A stretch of 64,000 bases of DNA, taken from contig NZ_FOLQ01000007.1 of NCBI RefSeq assembly GCF_900112365.1, positions 62,001 to 126,000 on the forward strand, in the 5' to 3' direction. The translations under genes were made by a program, and so were the position numbers. The notes below the pieces were generated by a model. The model searched no databases and was not told the origin of the DNA. It saw nothing but the letters and a program-made list of their open reading frames with translations. Below are positions 54,091 through 62,049 of the stretch, piece after piece; the first letter of the stretch is position 1, and every line of letters begins with the position of its first letter. This stretch comes from Spirosoma endophyticum (GTDB lineage Bacteria; Bacteroidota; Bacteroidia; Cytophagales; Spirosomataceae).

Positions 54091-54936
54091 GTGCTTAAAC
54101 CCGCTTTTCAAAAAGACGACGCGCTTCTCGCTGATATAAACGCTGCCCAAAACCAATCTGATGTCTTGAATGTCTGGTGGCTTGGACAAAGTGGCTTTTT
54201 GCTGCAATACAACGGTAAGCACGTATTGTTTGATCCCTATCTATCCGATTCACTATCTGAGAAATATGCCGATACTGATAAACCACACGTCCGCATCTCG
54301 GAACGGGTAATTGATCCCGCACAGTTGCTGATGATCGACGTAGTGACGTCCAGCCATAACCATACCGATCATCTTGATGCCAATACGCTGCTACCACTTA
54401 TTGCCGCTAACTCAACGATACAATTTGTCATACCTGAAGCGAATCGTGCTTTCATTGCCGAACGACTTCAATCCAGGCCGGACTGGCCCATTGGCCTGAC
54501 GGATGGACAAACCGTGACTGTTGATGAGTTCACTTTTCATGGGGTTCCGGCGGCACACAATGAAATTGAACGCGACCCCGAAGGTCGATGCAAATTCATG
54601 GGATTCGTGGTGAAAATTGGCCCTTTCAGCATCTACCATTCTGGCGATACACTCTGGTATGACGGCATGGTGGAAATTCTGAAACCTTTCCAGGTAGACG
54701 TAGCGTTTCTGCCCATCAATGGGAACAAACCTGAACGGCGCGTGGCAGGTAATCTTAATTCGGATGAAGCGGCCCGGCTTGGAAAGGCGATTGGTGCACA
54801 ACTGGTTATTCCGCATCATTACGATCTGTTTGAATTTAACACCGCCGACCCCGCCGAATTTGTGCAAGCCTGTGAACAATACGGTACGCCCTATCGCGTC
54901 CTGCAATTGGGTGAGCGGGTGAGCATAAGCCGGTAG
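54091..54936 (+). CDS. metallo-beta-lactamase-fold hydrolase (UlaG-like)
   Basis: A 281-residue zinc hydrolase. The metal site is SSH89-N-H91-T-D93-H94-LD. Further ligands are likely in YHSGDTLWYDGM near 185 and IPHHYDLFEFN near 248. It resembles the UlaG/L-ascorbate-6-phosphate lactonase-like branch, whose members act on phosphoesters or lactones; the actual substrate is unknown. It starts at a GTG 12 bases after the SDR stop, so the two are probably co-transcribed. Confidence 0.9.
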   Translation: MLKPAFQKDDALLADINAAQNQSDVLNVWWLGQSGFLLQYNGKHVLFDPYLSDSLSEKYADTDKPHVRISERVIDPAQLLMIDVVTSSHNHTDHLDANTLLPLIAANSTIQFVIPEANRAFIAERLQSRPDWPIGLTDGQTVTVDEFTFHGVPAAHNEIERDPEGRCKFMGFVVKIGPFSIYHSGDTLWYDGMVEILKPFQVDVAFLPINGNKPERRVAGNLNSDEAARLGKAIGAQLVIPHHYDLFEFNTADPAEFVQACEQYGTPYRVLQLGERVSISR

Positions 54937-54987
54937 AACTACTGTTCGCCAACCTTTATTCCATTGTCCTGACCTACCTAGTAGCCT

Positions 54988-56229
54988 ATGAAAAATTACC
55001 TTCTCTACTTGTTATTTATAGCCTCTCCGTTGTTGGCCCAAACCGATACAACTAAGGTTAAATCGCTGAATTTCAAGATTCAGGTTGTTGATAATCAGAT
55101 TTCTATTGGCTATGGTCTGGCTATTGGTGACGTAGATGGTGATAAAAAATCCGATATTCTTTTGGCCGATCAGAAGGAGATCGTCTGGTATAAAAATCCC
55201 GGTGATAGAACGTCTGCCTGGAAACGCTACGTCATGGCGGCCAACCTGACGCCCCAGGATAACGTCTGTATTGCCGCGCGCGATCTGGATGGCGACGGAC
55301 GCGTAGAAGTGGCTGTTGGTGCAGGTTGGAACCCCGCCGAGACAACCGATAGTACCCAATCGGGCGCTGTTTTTTATCTAATTCGTCCCCAAGACCCCAC
55401 CCAAAAGTGGGAGCCCGTACGTCTTCACCATGAAGTAACCACGCACCGGATGCGCTGGGCCAGAGTTGGTAAAGACAATTATCAGTTAATCGTTGTGCCT
55501 TTGCATGGCTTGGGTAACAAGAACGGCGAAGGCCGGGGCGTTCGGATTTGGGGCTATGAATTTCCGAAAGATCCACGTAGTGTGTGGAAGCGGCAACTGG
55601 TCGACTCAACCATGCACCTGACGCATAACTTCGAGATTTGGGAAGATGGTGACAACGGTTCAGCTACGGGGTTAATTATCGCCGGGAAAGAAGGGGGAAA
55701 TGTCTTTCAATGGCGCAAAAAGAAATGGCGTCCATTCAATGATGAATCCGCCAGTAATGCGCTGCCATTGCTAAACAAAGGTGTGGATGGTATTGGTGAA
55801 ATCCGACGGCTTAACGGTGGCACGTCCATTGCGACGATTCAACCCATGCACGGTAATTTATTGCAGGTGGAAAGTGGCTTCTATTCGTTTCAAAAACCAC
55901 GGAAACTGGTCACCGATAAGGAAATAGACGTGTTAACGGACTTATTTAGTCAGGGACACGCCCTTGTCTGCGGAGATTTTCTGGGGATTGGCAGCGATCA
56001 AATTGTGGCTGGCTGGCGAAATCCCAATGCTGAAAAGAAAGTTGGCGTTCGCTTGTTCAAGCCCAAAGAAGAAGGAAACATAGAAGGTTATTCGCTCGAT
56101 GACAGCGTTCGAATGGCCTGCGAAGATCTGCAAGCCGCCGATCTCGATGGTGATGGTGATTTAGACCTTATTGCATCGGGACGGTCAACCCTTAACGTAT
56201 TGATTTACTGGAATCAGCTCAAGCCGTAA
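54988..56229 (+). CDS. exported FG-GAP/VCBS repeat protein
   Basis: A 413-residue secreted protein with a signal peptide (1-17, ending LLAQ). It is a beta-propeller of FG-GAP-type blades, each with a calcium-binding D-x-D-G-D loop: GDVDGDKKSD near 48, DLDGDGRVE near 100, and DLDGDGDLD near 395. The pattern resembles the N-terminal propeller of aldos-2-ulose dehydratase-like proteins, but the catalytic cupin is not here. It could bind sugars or proteins outside the cell. It follows the metallo-hydrolase after about 50 bases, on the same strand. Confidence 0.88.
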   Translation: MKNYLLYLLFIASPLLAQTDTTKVKSLNFKIQVVDNQISIGYGLAIGDVDGDKKSDILLADQKEIVWYKNPGDRTSAWKRYVMAANLTPQDNVCIAARDLDGDGRVEVAVGAGWNPAETTDSTQSGAVFYLIRPQDPTQKWEPVRLHHEVTTHRMRWARVGKDNYQLIVVPLHGLGNKNGEGRGVRIWGYEFPKDPRSVWKRQLVDSTMHLTHNFEIWEDGDNGSATGLIIAGKEGGNVFQWRKKKWRPFNDESASNALPLLNKGVDGIGEIRRLNGGTSIATIQPMHGNLLQVESGFYSFQKPRKLVTDKEIDVLTDLFSQGHALVCGDFLGIGSDQIVAGWRNPNAEKKVGVRLFKPKEEGNIEGYSLDDSVRMACEDLQAADLDGDGDLDLIASGRSTLNVLIYWNQLKP

Positions 56230-56240
56230 GAGGTTGTTCG

Positions 56241-56313
56241 TTTAGGGTATTCGGTCTACAGTTTTGCGTCAACCCACCGTGGCAACGGACCGCCGTAAAC
56301 CGAATACCCTAAA
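56241..56313 (+). terminator. 15-bp-arm palindrome between convergent genes
   Basis: TTTAGGGTATTCGGT pairs perfectly with ACCGAATACCCTAAA across a 43-base centre. It lies between the FG-GAP gene and the converging paralogue array. Confidence 0.75.
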
Positions 56314-56316
56314 CCA

Positions 56317-56667
56317 TCATTGATGGCTTATTAGCCCGGCCAGCGATTTTAGGGCCGATGCCATTCCATCAAGACGGGGAGCAATGTCGCCTTCGGAGCC
56401 CATCATGGTGCTAAACTCGACGGTTTGGGTCGCCAACGTGTCGAGCAACTGACTTAATTCTTCCGGCGTAATCTGGTCGCTTTCCAGCTGCGTTTTTACC
56501 TGTTCGAGCGTACTGGTTATCTCCTTTGCGTTTTCGGTTTTCTGGAGTTGCGCGAGCCATCGGTCAATAACGCCCAAGCCACTTTGTGGCGTGGCACTTG
56601 CCATATCGCCTTCTAGGACGTCCATTGTCGCGTCGAGCAAATCAGTGGATTCTTCGTGAGTAAGCAT
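56317..56667 (-). CDS. LIDxWL-family paralogue G (last of array)
   Basis: A 116-residue helical protein, seventh and last in a leftward row of seven relatives. It carries the shared signature SGLGVIDRWLAQL (about 29-41), then a charged helix, LSQLLDTLATQT near 76 and LDGMASALKSLAGLI near 100. No signal peptide or membrane helix is visible. The family is unknown to me. It starts one base after the stop of paralogue F, so the two are surely translated from one message. Confidence 0.85.
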   Translation of the reverse strand: MLTHEESTDLLDATMDVLEGDMASATPQSGLGVIDRWLAQLQKTENAKEITSTLEQVKTQLESDQITPEELSQLLDTLATQTVEFSTMMGSEGDIAPRLDGMASALKSLAGLISHQ

Positions 56668-56668
56668 A

Positions 56669-57019
56669 TTAAATCTGATTAGTGAAATTACGCAAAGCAG
56701 CCGCTAACTGGGTAAGCTGATGGGCTGTTGTCCCGTCAACGGATGGCTCATGGGAGAGCGTCTGCGTATGGCTTGCCATGCTAAGCAACAGATGACGAAT
56801 TTTTTCGCCGTCGTACTCGCCTGTTTTCAGGTGATCGCGCAGGGCCGCAACTTCGGCCAGAATGCGTTCGGCACCCACATCACCCGGCAGGGCATTCAGC
56901 CAGCCCTGAAGTAATAAAATCCCCTGTTCGGCGGATACAGTAGCATTAGTGCCGTCTCCGAACGCGCCTAACGTATCATTTAGCATTCGGTGTTCAAGGG
57001 TTGTTCCTGTTCCTTCCAT
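56669..57019 (-). CDS. LIDxWL-family paralogue F
   Basis: A 116-residue helical protein. Its signature is QGILLLQGWLNAL (about 32-44), so Leu-Gln replaces Ile-Asp. The second block is IRHLLLSMASHTQTL near 74, and the third LTQLAAALRNF near 102. LNDTLGAF near the start resembles paralogue E's LNDTLTAL. It follows paralogue E after 70 bases. Confidence 0.85.
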   Translation of the reverse strand: MEGTGTTLEHRMLNDTLGAFGDGTNATVSAEQGILLLQGWLNALPGDVGAERILAEVAALRDHLKTGEYDGEKIRHLLLSMASHTQTLSHEPSVDGTTAHQLTQLAAALRNFTNQI

Positions 57020-57089
57020 TGTGTATGTAGTGAATTAATTTTTGCAATGTGTAAGACTCATTTAGGCATCCAAAGTTGCACAAGTCCTC

Positions 57090-57437
57090 TTATGATTTAC
57101 GGCCCAAATGGCGTAGGATTTTTGATAGGCTCTCCAGGCCGCCTGTCCAGGTACCTTCGGAAATAGGGTCTTCGGCTACGGCCTGTGTTTTATCGGCCAG
57201 ACTGACCAGTAATTCCCGGATGTAAGATTCATCGGGTTGAGCCGCCTGCAACGCCGTGCGAAGTTCGCCGAGTTGTCCTTTTAGTTGATCCAGGTTCGAA
57301 TCACCCTGCAAGGCCTGTAGCCAGCCATCGATGAGCATAATTGCCTGAGCCGACGAAACCGCAAATCGGTCGTTATCCCGAAGAGCGGTGAGGGTGTCAT
57401 TGAGCATGCTCTCCTCCAAAATGTTCGATCCTAACAT
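57090..57437 (-). CDS. LIDxWL-family paralogue E
   Basis: A 115-residue helical protein. The signature is QAIMLIDGWLQAL (about 31-43), followed by LRTALQAAQ, IRELLVSLADKTQAV near 72, and LESLSKILRHLG near 100. Its closest relative in the row appears to be D or F. The function is unknown. A 53-base spacer separates it from paralogue D. Confidence 0.85.
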   Translation of the reverse strand: MLGSNILEESMLNDTLTALRDNDRFAVSSAQAIMLIDGWLQALQGDSNLDQLKGQLGELRTALQAAQPDESYIRELLVSLADKTQAVAEDPISEGTWTGGLESLSKILRHLGRKS

Positions 57438-57490
57438 ATTAATATCAGTGAAAAGTTGTTTTTATCTGTAAACATTCGGTTATGGCTAAC

Positions 57491-57850
57491 TTATCGGTTA
57501 TCAACGACTTGTAGGCCTGCCAGCTTGCGTAATGTTTTTGCTAAGTTTTCTAGTTCACCAGCTGTTTGCTCCTTCGTATTCGATCCTTGCGCTACCTGCG
57601 ACGTATGGTCCGCAAGGCTAAACAGCAATTCCCGAACGCGGTCAGGGTCGGGATGATTTAACTTGAGCTGATCGCGTAGTTCCTTTAACTTTTCTTCAAT
57701 GATGACGGTACTTGCATTGCCTTCAATTACCTCCAGCCAGCCGTCAATTAAGTCAACCCTGGCGGGCGATGAAGCCGAAGTGGAATTATTTTCGTCGGTG
57801 AGGCTATTGGTACGTTCAAACAGCCGCTGATCTAATGCATGAGAAGGCAT
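57491..57850 (-). CDS. LIDxWL-family paralogue D
   Basis: About 119 residues from the ATG at 57850 (MPSHALDQRLFER); a longer frame to 57883 is possible. The signature is RVDLIDGWLEVI (about 31-42), followed by LKELRDQLKLN, VRELLFSLADHTSQV near 73 and LENLAKTLRKLAGLQ at the end. A two-stem palindrome lies in the spacer between it and paralogue C, so it may need its own promoter. Confidence 0.85.
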   Translation of the reverse strand: MPSHALDQRLFERTNSLTDENNSTSASSPARVDLIDGWLEVIEGNASTVIIEEKLKELRDQLKLNHPDPDRVRELLFSLADHTSQVAQGSNTKEQTAGELENLAKTLRKLAGLQVVDNR

Positions 57851-57985
57851 AGTTTTATGGATTTGCAAGCGGTTGAGAAGCAATTAGCCTAAACGATTCT
57901 CAACCTGTTGATGATTTATTGCTCTTTAAATAACCCGCCCAGGAGCGGTTTGTTTAGCGCGCTTAGAAGCATTAGTCGATAAACT

Positions 57986-58051
57986 AAAGCGCAATCTGTG
58001 CAGACGGAGCGATTGATAGGTATCAATAGTACTGACGCACAGATTGCGTTT
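57986..58051 (-). terminator. two-stem palindrome after paralogue C
   Basis: The outer arms are CGCAATCTGTGC/GCACAGATTGCG, and the inner stem is ATTGATA/TATCAAT (58012-58018 with 58021-58027). It lies just after the stop of paralogue C and may end transcription part way through the array. Confidence 0.65.
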
Positions 58052-58060
58052 ATGGGCTGA

Positions 58061-58747
58061 TTAATACTGAGATCGGCCACCCGATTGACTTGAATCAGTA
58101 TCGCCGGTACCGCCCGAAACGCCCATGCCCGACATTCGGGACGTATCACTTCGAGACAATTGCCCGCTATCTCGCTGCGAGCTATTCGAGTAGTCATCGC
58201 CTTCCGACGAACCGGAAGTGACCGAACGACCATTGCCTTCGGTTGTGTCATCCGCCGATTCATCGCTGATCGTACCGCCAGTACGATTCGACAGGTCATC
58301 ATCAGTTGCACCAAATGCCGAAGCGCCGGTTCCACGGGTAGTTGATTCGCCCCCGACGGTGCTCGTCATAGGCGCCTGCCCACCCGTAGCAGCCGGTCCG
58401 GATACGCCACTAATTTGTTGGCTGAAACCTTCCAGAGTTTTTGCCAGGGTGTTTAATTCTGGTTTACTATCCGAGTCGGCTGAAGTGGCAATTTCCTTTG
58501 TTTGACTGGCCAGATCGGCCAGGATTTGCTGAACGTGTGCGCCGTCAGGATTGTCACTTTGTAATTCAGTTTTCAACTCGTTCAATGTAGTAGCGACGGA
58601 ATTGCCAGCCTGATCGTCAGATTTCAGGAACGTGATCCAACTGTCGATAAGTGAAATTCCATCCGTAGGGGAGATGCTGGTTACGTTACCGTTGAAAGCT
58701 CTGGCAGTTAGATCGACCAGATTGGAAGCATGCTGATTTATGGCCAT
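58061..58747 (-). CDS. LIDxWL-family paralogue C with long disordered tail
   Basis: A 228-residue protein. The first 115 residues are the shared helical domain: DGISLIDSWITFL (about 29-41), VQQILADLASQTKEI near 74 and LNTLAKTLEGFSQQI near 98. The remaining 110 residues are a Gly/Ser/Thr/Asp-rich low-complexity tail not found in the other six. The tail resembles the acidic disordered protein at 60925-61929 in style. It starts 19 bases after paralogue B stops. Confidence 0.85.
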   Translation of the reverse strand: MAINQHASNLVDLTARAFNGNVTSISPTDGISLIDSWITFLKSDDQAGNSVATTLNELKTELQSDNPDGAHVQQILADLASQTKEIATSADSDSKPELNTLAKTLEGFSQQISGVSGPAATGGQAPMTSTVGGESTTRGTGASAFGATDDDLSNRTGGTISDESADDTTEGNGRSVTSGSSEGDDYSNSSQRDSGQLSRSDTSRMSGMGVSGGTGDTDSSQSGGRSQY

Positions 58748-58766
58748 AAGTAGGGTTGATTTCGGG

Positions 58767-59141
58767 TTAAGCGATAGAATTAACAGCCTGCCGATGCAGA
58801 TTTTCGAGGGTAGCGATCAATTGCGAAAGTTCTGTTTGTTCAACACTGGCTTCGGCCGTAGTGGCCAGGTTCCGGGTCTGGTCAATCAGTTCCTGTAATA
58901 AATCCGCTATCTGCTGGTTATCAATCCGATTATAGCGTTGGGCGGTGTCGACCTCCGCGCGTAGTCGTTCGAGCGTATCGGCTATATCTTCGGTAGCGTC
59001 ATCGCCGATTTCGTCAAGCCGATTCAACCACTTATCAATCAGCGACAAGCCATCGGTTGCTGTGGTTGTATCAATATTTCCGTCGAGGGTATTTACCGTC
59101 TGCCCAATGAGCGAGAGCTGGTTTTGGTCGTTCGTAATCAT
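58767..59141 (-). CDS. LIDxWL-family paralogue B
   Basis: A 124-residue helical protein. The signature is DGLSLIDKWLNRL (about 30-42). It has a longer charged linker (QRYNRIDNQQ) before IADLLQELIDQTRNL near 78, and closes with LSQLIATLENLHRQA. The second block keeps the D-Q-T end seen in other copies. No signal peptide is visible. It follows the short paralogue A by 79 bases. Confidence 0.85.
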   Translation of the reverse strand: MITNDQNQLSLIGQTVNTLDGNIDTTTATDGLSLIDKWLNRLDEIGDDATEDIADTLERLRAEVDTAQRYNRIDNQQIADLLQELIDQTRNLATTAEASVEQTELSQLIATLENLHRQAVNSIA

Positions 59142-59220
59142 AAGGTTGTTTGTTGAGTAATAAATTTGTTGTTCTCGTTAATGAGTCTATTGGGGAGCTG
59201 TGCATAGCTACACCGTTAAC

Positions 59221-59439
59221 TTACCTGGCCAGCCCTCGGGCAAAATTGGCATTGAGTGCATCGCGAAGCTTTCGGAGCGGTTCGGCCACCCATTCTGTAT
59301 TGACGTTGGAACGAACAATACCGATCCATTCCGAAACCAGATTGACGCCTTCGTTGGTGGTGGTCGAGGACGAACCACCGCCAAGTACAGTTAACGTATC
59401 GTCGAGCATAGTGGCAATTTTTTGATCGTGATGTGCCAT
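59221..59439 (-). CDS. LIDxWL-family paralogue A (short, first of array)
   Basis: About 72 residues from the ATG at 59439. It has the N-terminal helix MLDDTLTVL and the signature EGVNLVSEWIGIV (about 30-42, degenerate), then LRKLRDAL, and stops where the other copies continue into the second and third blocks. The DNA beyond the stop gives no matching peptide in any frame I tried, so it is a shortened copy and not a simple frameshift. It heads the array, divergent from arfB. Confidence 0.7.
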   Translation of the reverse strand: MAHHDQKIATMLDDTLTVLGGGSSSTTTNEGVNLVSEWIGIVRSNVNTEWVAEPLRKLRDALNANFARGLAR

Positions 59440-59537
59440 AACGTTCAATCCATTAGTTTTGGGGAAAACCCATACCTCCGGTGATTGTTCGCCGAACGAA
59501 CGTATTTCCCAGTTAGCTCACAATAATTTAATTACCT

Positions 59538-59939
59538 ATGGATGCCACCCGTTTACAACCTGACATACAGTATCAGTTTGCCCGCAGTGGGGGCGCGGGT
59601 GGGCAGAACGTGAATAAAGTTGCCACAAAAGCCGAACTGCGCTTCGATGTCCGAAACTCGACGTTGCTCACGGAGGAAGAGCGGGCGACGCTGGAAGAAA
59701 AATTAGCCAACAAACTGACCACCGAGGGCGAACTGGTACTCACTCATCAGACCGAGCGGACGCAACTGGCCAATAAGGAAAAGGTAACGAAGAAGTTTTA
59801 CCGACTCATCGAAAAGGCATTTGAGAAGCCCAAACCCCGCAAAGTGACCAAACCATCAAAAGCATCCGTGGAGGAACGTATTTCCCGGAAGAAGCAGAAA
59901 GGTGATATTAAAGAGGGCCGGAAAAAGGTTGATTATTAG
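59538..59939 (+). CDS. arfB: alternative ribosome-rescue factor, peptidyl-tRNA hydrolase
   Basis: A 133-residue release-factor-like protein of the YaeJ/ArfB type. It frees ribosomes stalled without a stop codon by cutting peptidyl-tRNA. The catalytic GGQ is at 21-23 in SGGAGGQNVNKVATK, and the basic C-terminal tail that fits in the mRNA channel is visible (KPRKVTKPSKASVEERISRKKQK). The length is normal. It stands alone between the paralogue array and a DUF1080 gene. Confidence 0.95.
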   Translation: MDATRLQPDIQYQFARSGGAGGQNVNKVATKAELRFDVRNSTLLTEEERATLEEKLANKLTTEGELVLTHQTERTQLANKEKVTKKFYRLIEKAFEKPKPRKVTKPSKASVEERISRKKQKGDIKEGRKKVDY

Positions 59940-60026
59940 AGCAGAAACTACGGATACAAGCTCATAGTAGACGTAACAGTTGAGCCTTTGCGCTACGTAT
60001 GATAACGTACCTGATTGAGGGAAAAC

Positions 60027-60074
60027 ATTAAAAAAAGGCCGCAGATGATCTGATCACCTACGGCCTTTTTTAAT
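60027..60074. terminator. bidirectional hairpin between convergent genes
   Basis: ATTAAAAAAAGGCCG pairs with CGGCCTTTTTTAAT around a loop of about 19 bases. It gives both arfB and the DUF1080 gene a T-tract terminator. Confidence 0.85.
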
Positions 60075-60089
60075 GGGTATCAACGTCAA

Positions 60090-60770
60090 CTACAATTCCC
60101 GAATCTGAATATTTTTGTACCAGACGCGCTCCTTGGGGCTGTGGTTTTGCAGGGCAATTTTACCTTTGGCGTGAGCTGTTGCATAGGGCCAGTTGGCAAA
60201 TTTGCTCTTGGCTACCAGCGTTTTCCAGGCATCGGAACCGTATTCATACTCAACGACTTTCTTGCCGTTCAGGAAGTGCTCTACGTGATTTTTGTTGACC
60301 ACAATGCGGGCTTTGTTCCATTCGCCGGGCGCTTTCGCAATTGAGAAGTCCGATGGTGGAATCATGTCGTAGTTAGCGCCAGTCATTTGGGTGTCTTTTA
60401 ATTTATAGGGCTTTCCTTCGGCGTCAAGATAACCCTTGTCGTCAATAACCTGATATTCTGGACCCGACATATAGGTTGATTTAATATCGGGGCTGTCGAT
60501 GATCTTATACACGACACCACTATTACTACCTTTGGGGATTTTGAAGTCGAATTCCAGCTCGAAGTTTTCGTATTCTTTGTCGGTTACCAGATCACCTCCG
60601 GTGCCATCGGGTGTCAAAGCACCCTCTTCGACGTACCAGCCAACCACACCATCTTTGTGGTAGCTATGCCAGCCTTTTATCGTCTTCCCGTCGAATAAAG
60701 AGGTCCATTTCGGAGGAGCTGCTAAAGCGATTGCGCTAAGCAGCAGGCAGGGAATAAGTAACTTTTTCAT
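60090..60770 (-). CDS. exported DUF1080 (3-keto-disaccharide hydrolase-like) protein
   Basis: A 226-residue secreted protein with a signal peptide (1-18). The concanavalin-like DUF1080 fold is indicated by WTSLFDGKTIKGWHSY near 22, NFELEFDFKIPKGSNSGVVYK near 75, and the closing KGKIALQNHSPKERVWYKNIQIREL, with the Q-N-H motif. Some family members hydrolyse 3-keto-glycosides, and many are uncharacterised. It is preceded by a 109-base nested palindrome. Confidence 0.93.
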   Translation of the reverse strand: MKKLLIPCLLLSAIALAAPPKWTSLFDGKTIKGWHSYHKDGVVGWYVEEGALTPDGTGGDLVTDKEYENFELEFDFKIPKGSNSGVVYKIIDSPDIKSTYMSGPEYQVIDDKGYLDAEGKPYKLKDTQMTGANYDMIPPSDFSIAKAPGEWNKARIVVNKNHVEHFLNGKKVVEYEYGSDAWKTLVAKSKFANWPYATAHAKGKIALQNHSPKERVWYKNIQIREL

Positions 60771-60803
60771 GTAGTTCAGAATTTGGGATTAAAGGTACTA
60801 AAA

Positions 60804-60912
60804 ACGTAATGCGGACGGTCAGCCGTTGCCTGAAAACCCGCGATTCATAAAGGAAACCTTCCTGTTATAAATCGCGGGTTTCCACAGCAACGGCTGACCG
60901 TCCGCATTACGT
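60804..60912. repeat. 109-base nested palindrome with 26-bp perfect outer arms
   Basis: The outer arms (60804-60829 and 60887-60912) begin ACGTAATGCGGACGGTCAGC and are perfectly complementary over 26 bases. A second stem (AACCCGCGATT/AATCGCGGGTT) and a short inner one lie inside. It sits between two leftward genes. Confidence 0.85.
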
Positions 60913-60924
60913 AAAAACCGGTGC

Positions 60925-61929
60925 CTAGCTCGCCATTTCGCGGGAGGCTTCCGGGTCGTTATATTTTCGGTCGAGACCATCAGTCGATTTCTGATCAGAA
61001 CGATCTGGTCCAGAAATCATATCCTGAGCCGCCGTGCTGCTTTCGTCCGCCATTTCCCGTGGGAATTTTTTCGCTTCCTGGGCTTCTTCAGGCCGTTCGC
61101 CGGGCTGATTTGGCTCAGCATCTTTGGCATTGACATCGTAGGGCCGGGCAGAATCACCGGTATCCGGCTTGTCTTCCATTCCCTGATTATCAGGTCCTGC
61201 TGCTTCCCCTTCGTAGGGAACTCCGTCAACGGGCTCACTCACTCCACCATGTGTTGGCGCTACGTTTACAGTCGATGTAAACGTAGTGAAGGAGTTTATT
61301 TCGTGCGACCGATCAGGTTGATCAGGCTCCTGGATTTCGGGTGTAGCGGGTTGTGGTGTACCCGGAAGATCTGGAATTTCCGGTCCGGGAATCGGGTTGT
61401 ACGGTGGCGTTTCGGGAATACCCGGCACTGGCTGGGTTGGGTCTGGTGTACCCGGCGTTGGCGGAATCATTTCATTGACTGGACTGCCTCCGCCAATGAA
61501 ATTCCAGCCACCAAATGAATTGGTTGGTGTCGTTTTATCGGGTTCATCTTCCGAAGGTAAGCCCGTATTGACGGTTGCTCCTGCATCGGGATTGCCCGTT
61601 AATTCAGCTTCGGCAATTGGGTCTTCAGGCACTTCCTGATTATCAATACCATCGCCCGCGCGGAGTGCTGCGTCAGAGTTTTCGTAGGTTTTCCCCCGCA
61701 ATTCGTCGCCCTGCAAACCCCGTTCCTCGTCAGAACTGTATCGATTGGCTAGTTGACCATCTACTACGTCGTCTTCGGTATCACCAATGGATGTTAATTT
61801 ACCGTCCACGAGTTTCACCATATTTGTTTCGGCCTGATCGGCACCGAACATCGCTTCTGCATTTTCACCGGAAACTATATTGGCCTGTTGGGCTCCGTCG
61901 CTAAGGGCTGATGAATTTGAATTTTCCAT
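60925..61929 (-). CDS. acidic, proline-rich disordered protein
   Basis: About 334 residues from the ATG at 61929 (MENSNSSALSDGA), no signal peptide. It is rich in Asp, Glu, Pro, Gly and Ser with almost no hydrophobic core. Around residues 140-215 there is a Pro-rich stretch of the IPETPPYNPIPGPEIPDLPG type. The start includes FGADQAETNMVKLVDGKLTSIGDTEDDVVDGQL, the only segment that might fold. I find no known domain. The codon use matches neighbours and both flanks carry palindromic terminators, so it is expressed as a unit. Its disordered character recalls the tail of paralogue C. Confidence 0.75.
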   Translation of the reverse strand: MENSNSSALSDGAQQANIVSGENAEAMFGADQAETNMVKLVDGKLTSIGDTEDDVVDGQLANRYSSDEERGLQGDELRGKTYENSDAALRAGDGIDNQEVPEDPIAEAELTGNPDAGATVNTGLPSEDEPDKTTPTNSFGGWNFIGGGSPVNEMIPPTPGTPDPTQPVPGIPETPPYNPIPGPEIPDLPGTPQPATPEIQEPDQPDRSHEINSFTTFTSTVNVAPTHGGVSEPVDGVPYEGEAAGPDNQGMEDKPDTGDSARPYDVNAKDAEPNQPGERPEEAQEAKKFPREMADESSTAAQDMISGPDRSDQKSTDGLDRKYNDPEASREMAS

Positions 61930-61985
61930 GACTATTGTGAATGTTTTAGGTCTATGGAGAACCGTTGGCAACGGAAAAGGTTTTA

Positions 61986-62049
61986 TAATGCCGTATCGCT
62001 GGCCCAGCTATCAAACGTTAATCTCAGCTGGGCCAGCGATACGGCATTA
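61986..62049 (-). terminator. perfect 24-bp-arm palindrome over the stop codon
   Basis: TAATGCCGTATCGCTGGCCC... (61986-62009) is perfectly complementary to 62026-62049. The right arm contains the stop codon of the oxidoreductase. Confidence 0.8.

Noticed and set aside
54091-54936. Metallo-beta-lactamase fold taken as an antibiotic-resistance gene
   Set aside because: The fold is shared by many hydrolases and the sequence fits the UlaG-like branch, not class B beta-lactamases.
57916-58335. Open frame antiparallel in frame shift to paralogue C
   Set aside because: It runs through the Ser/Gly-rich tail and the palindrome, and has no homologous blocks.
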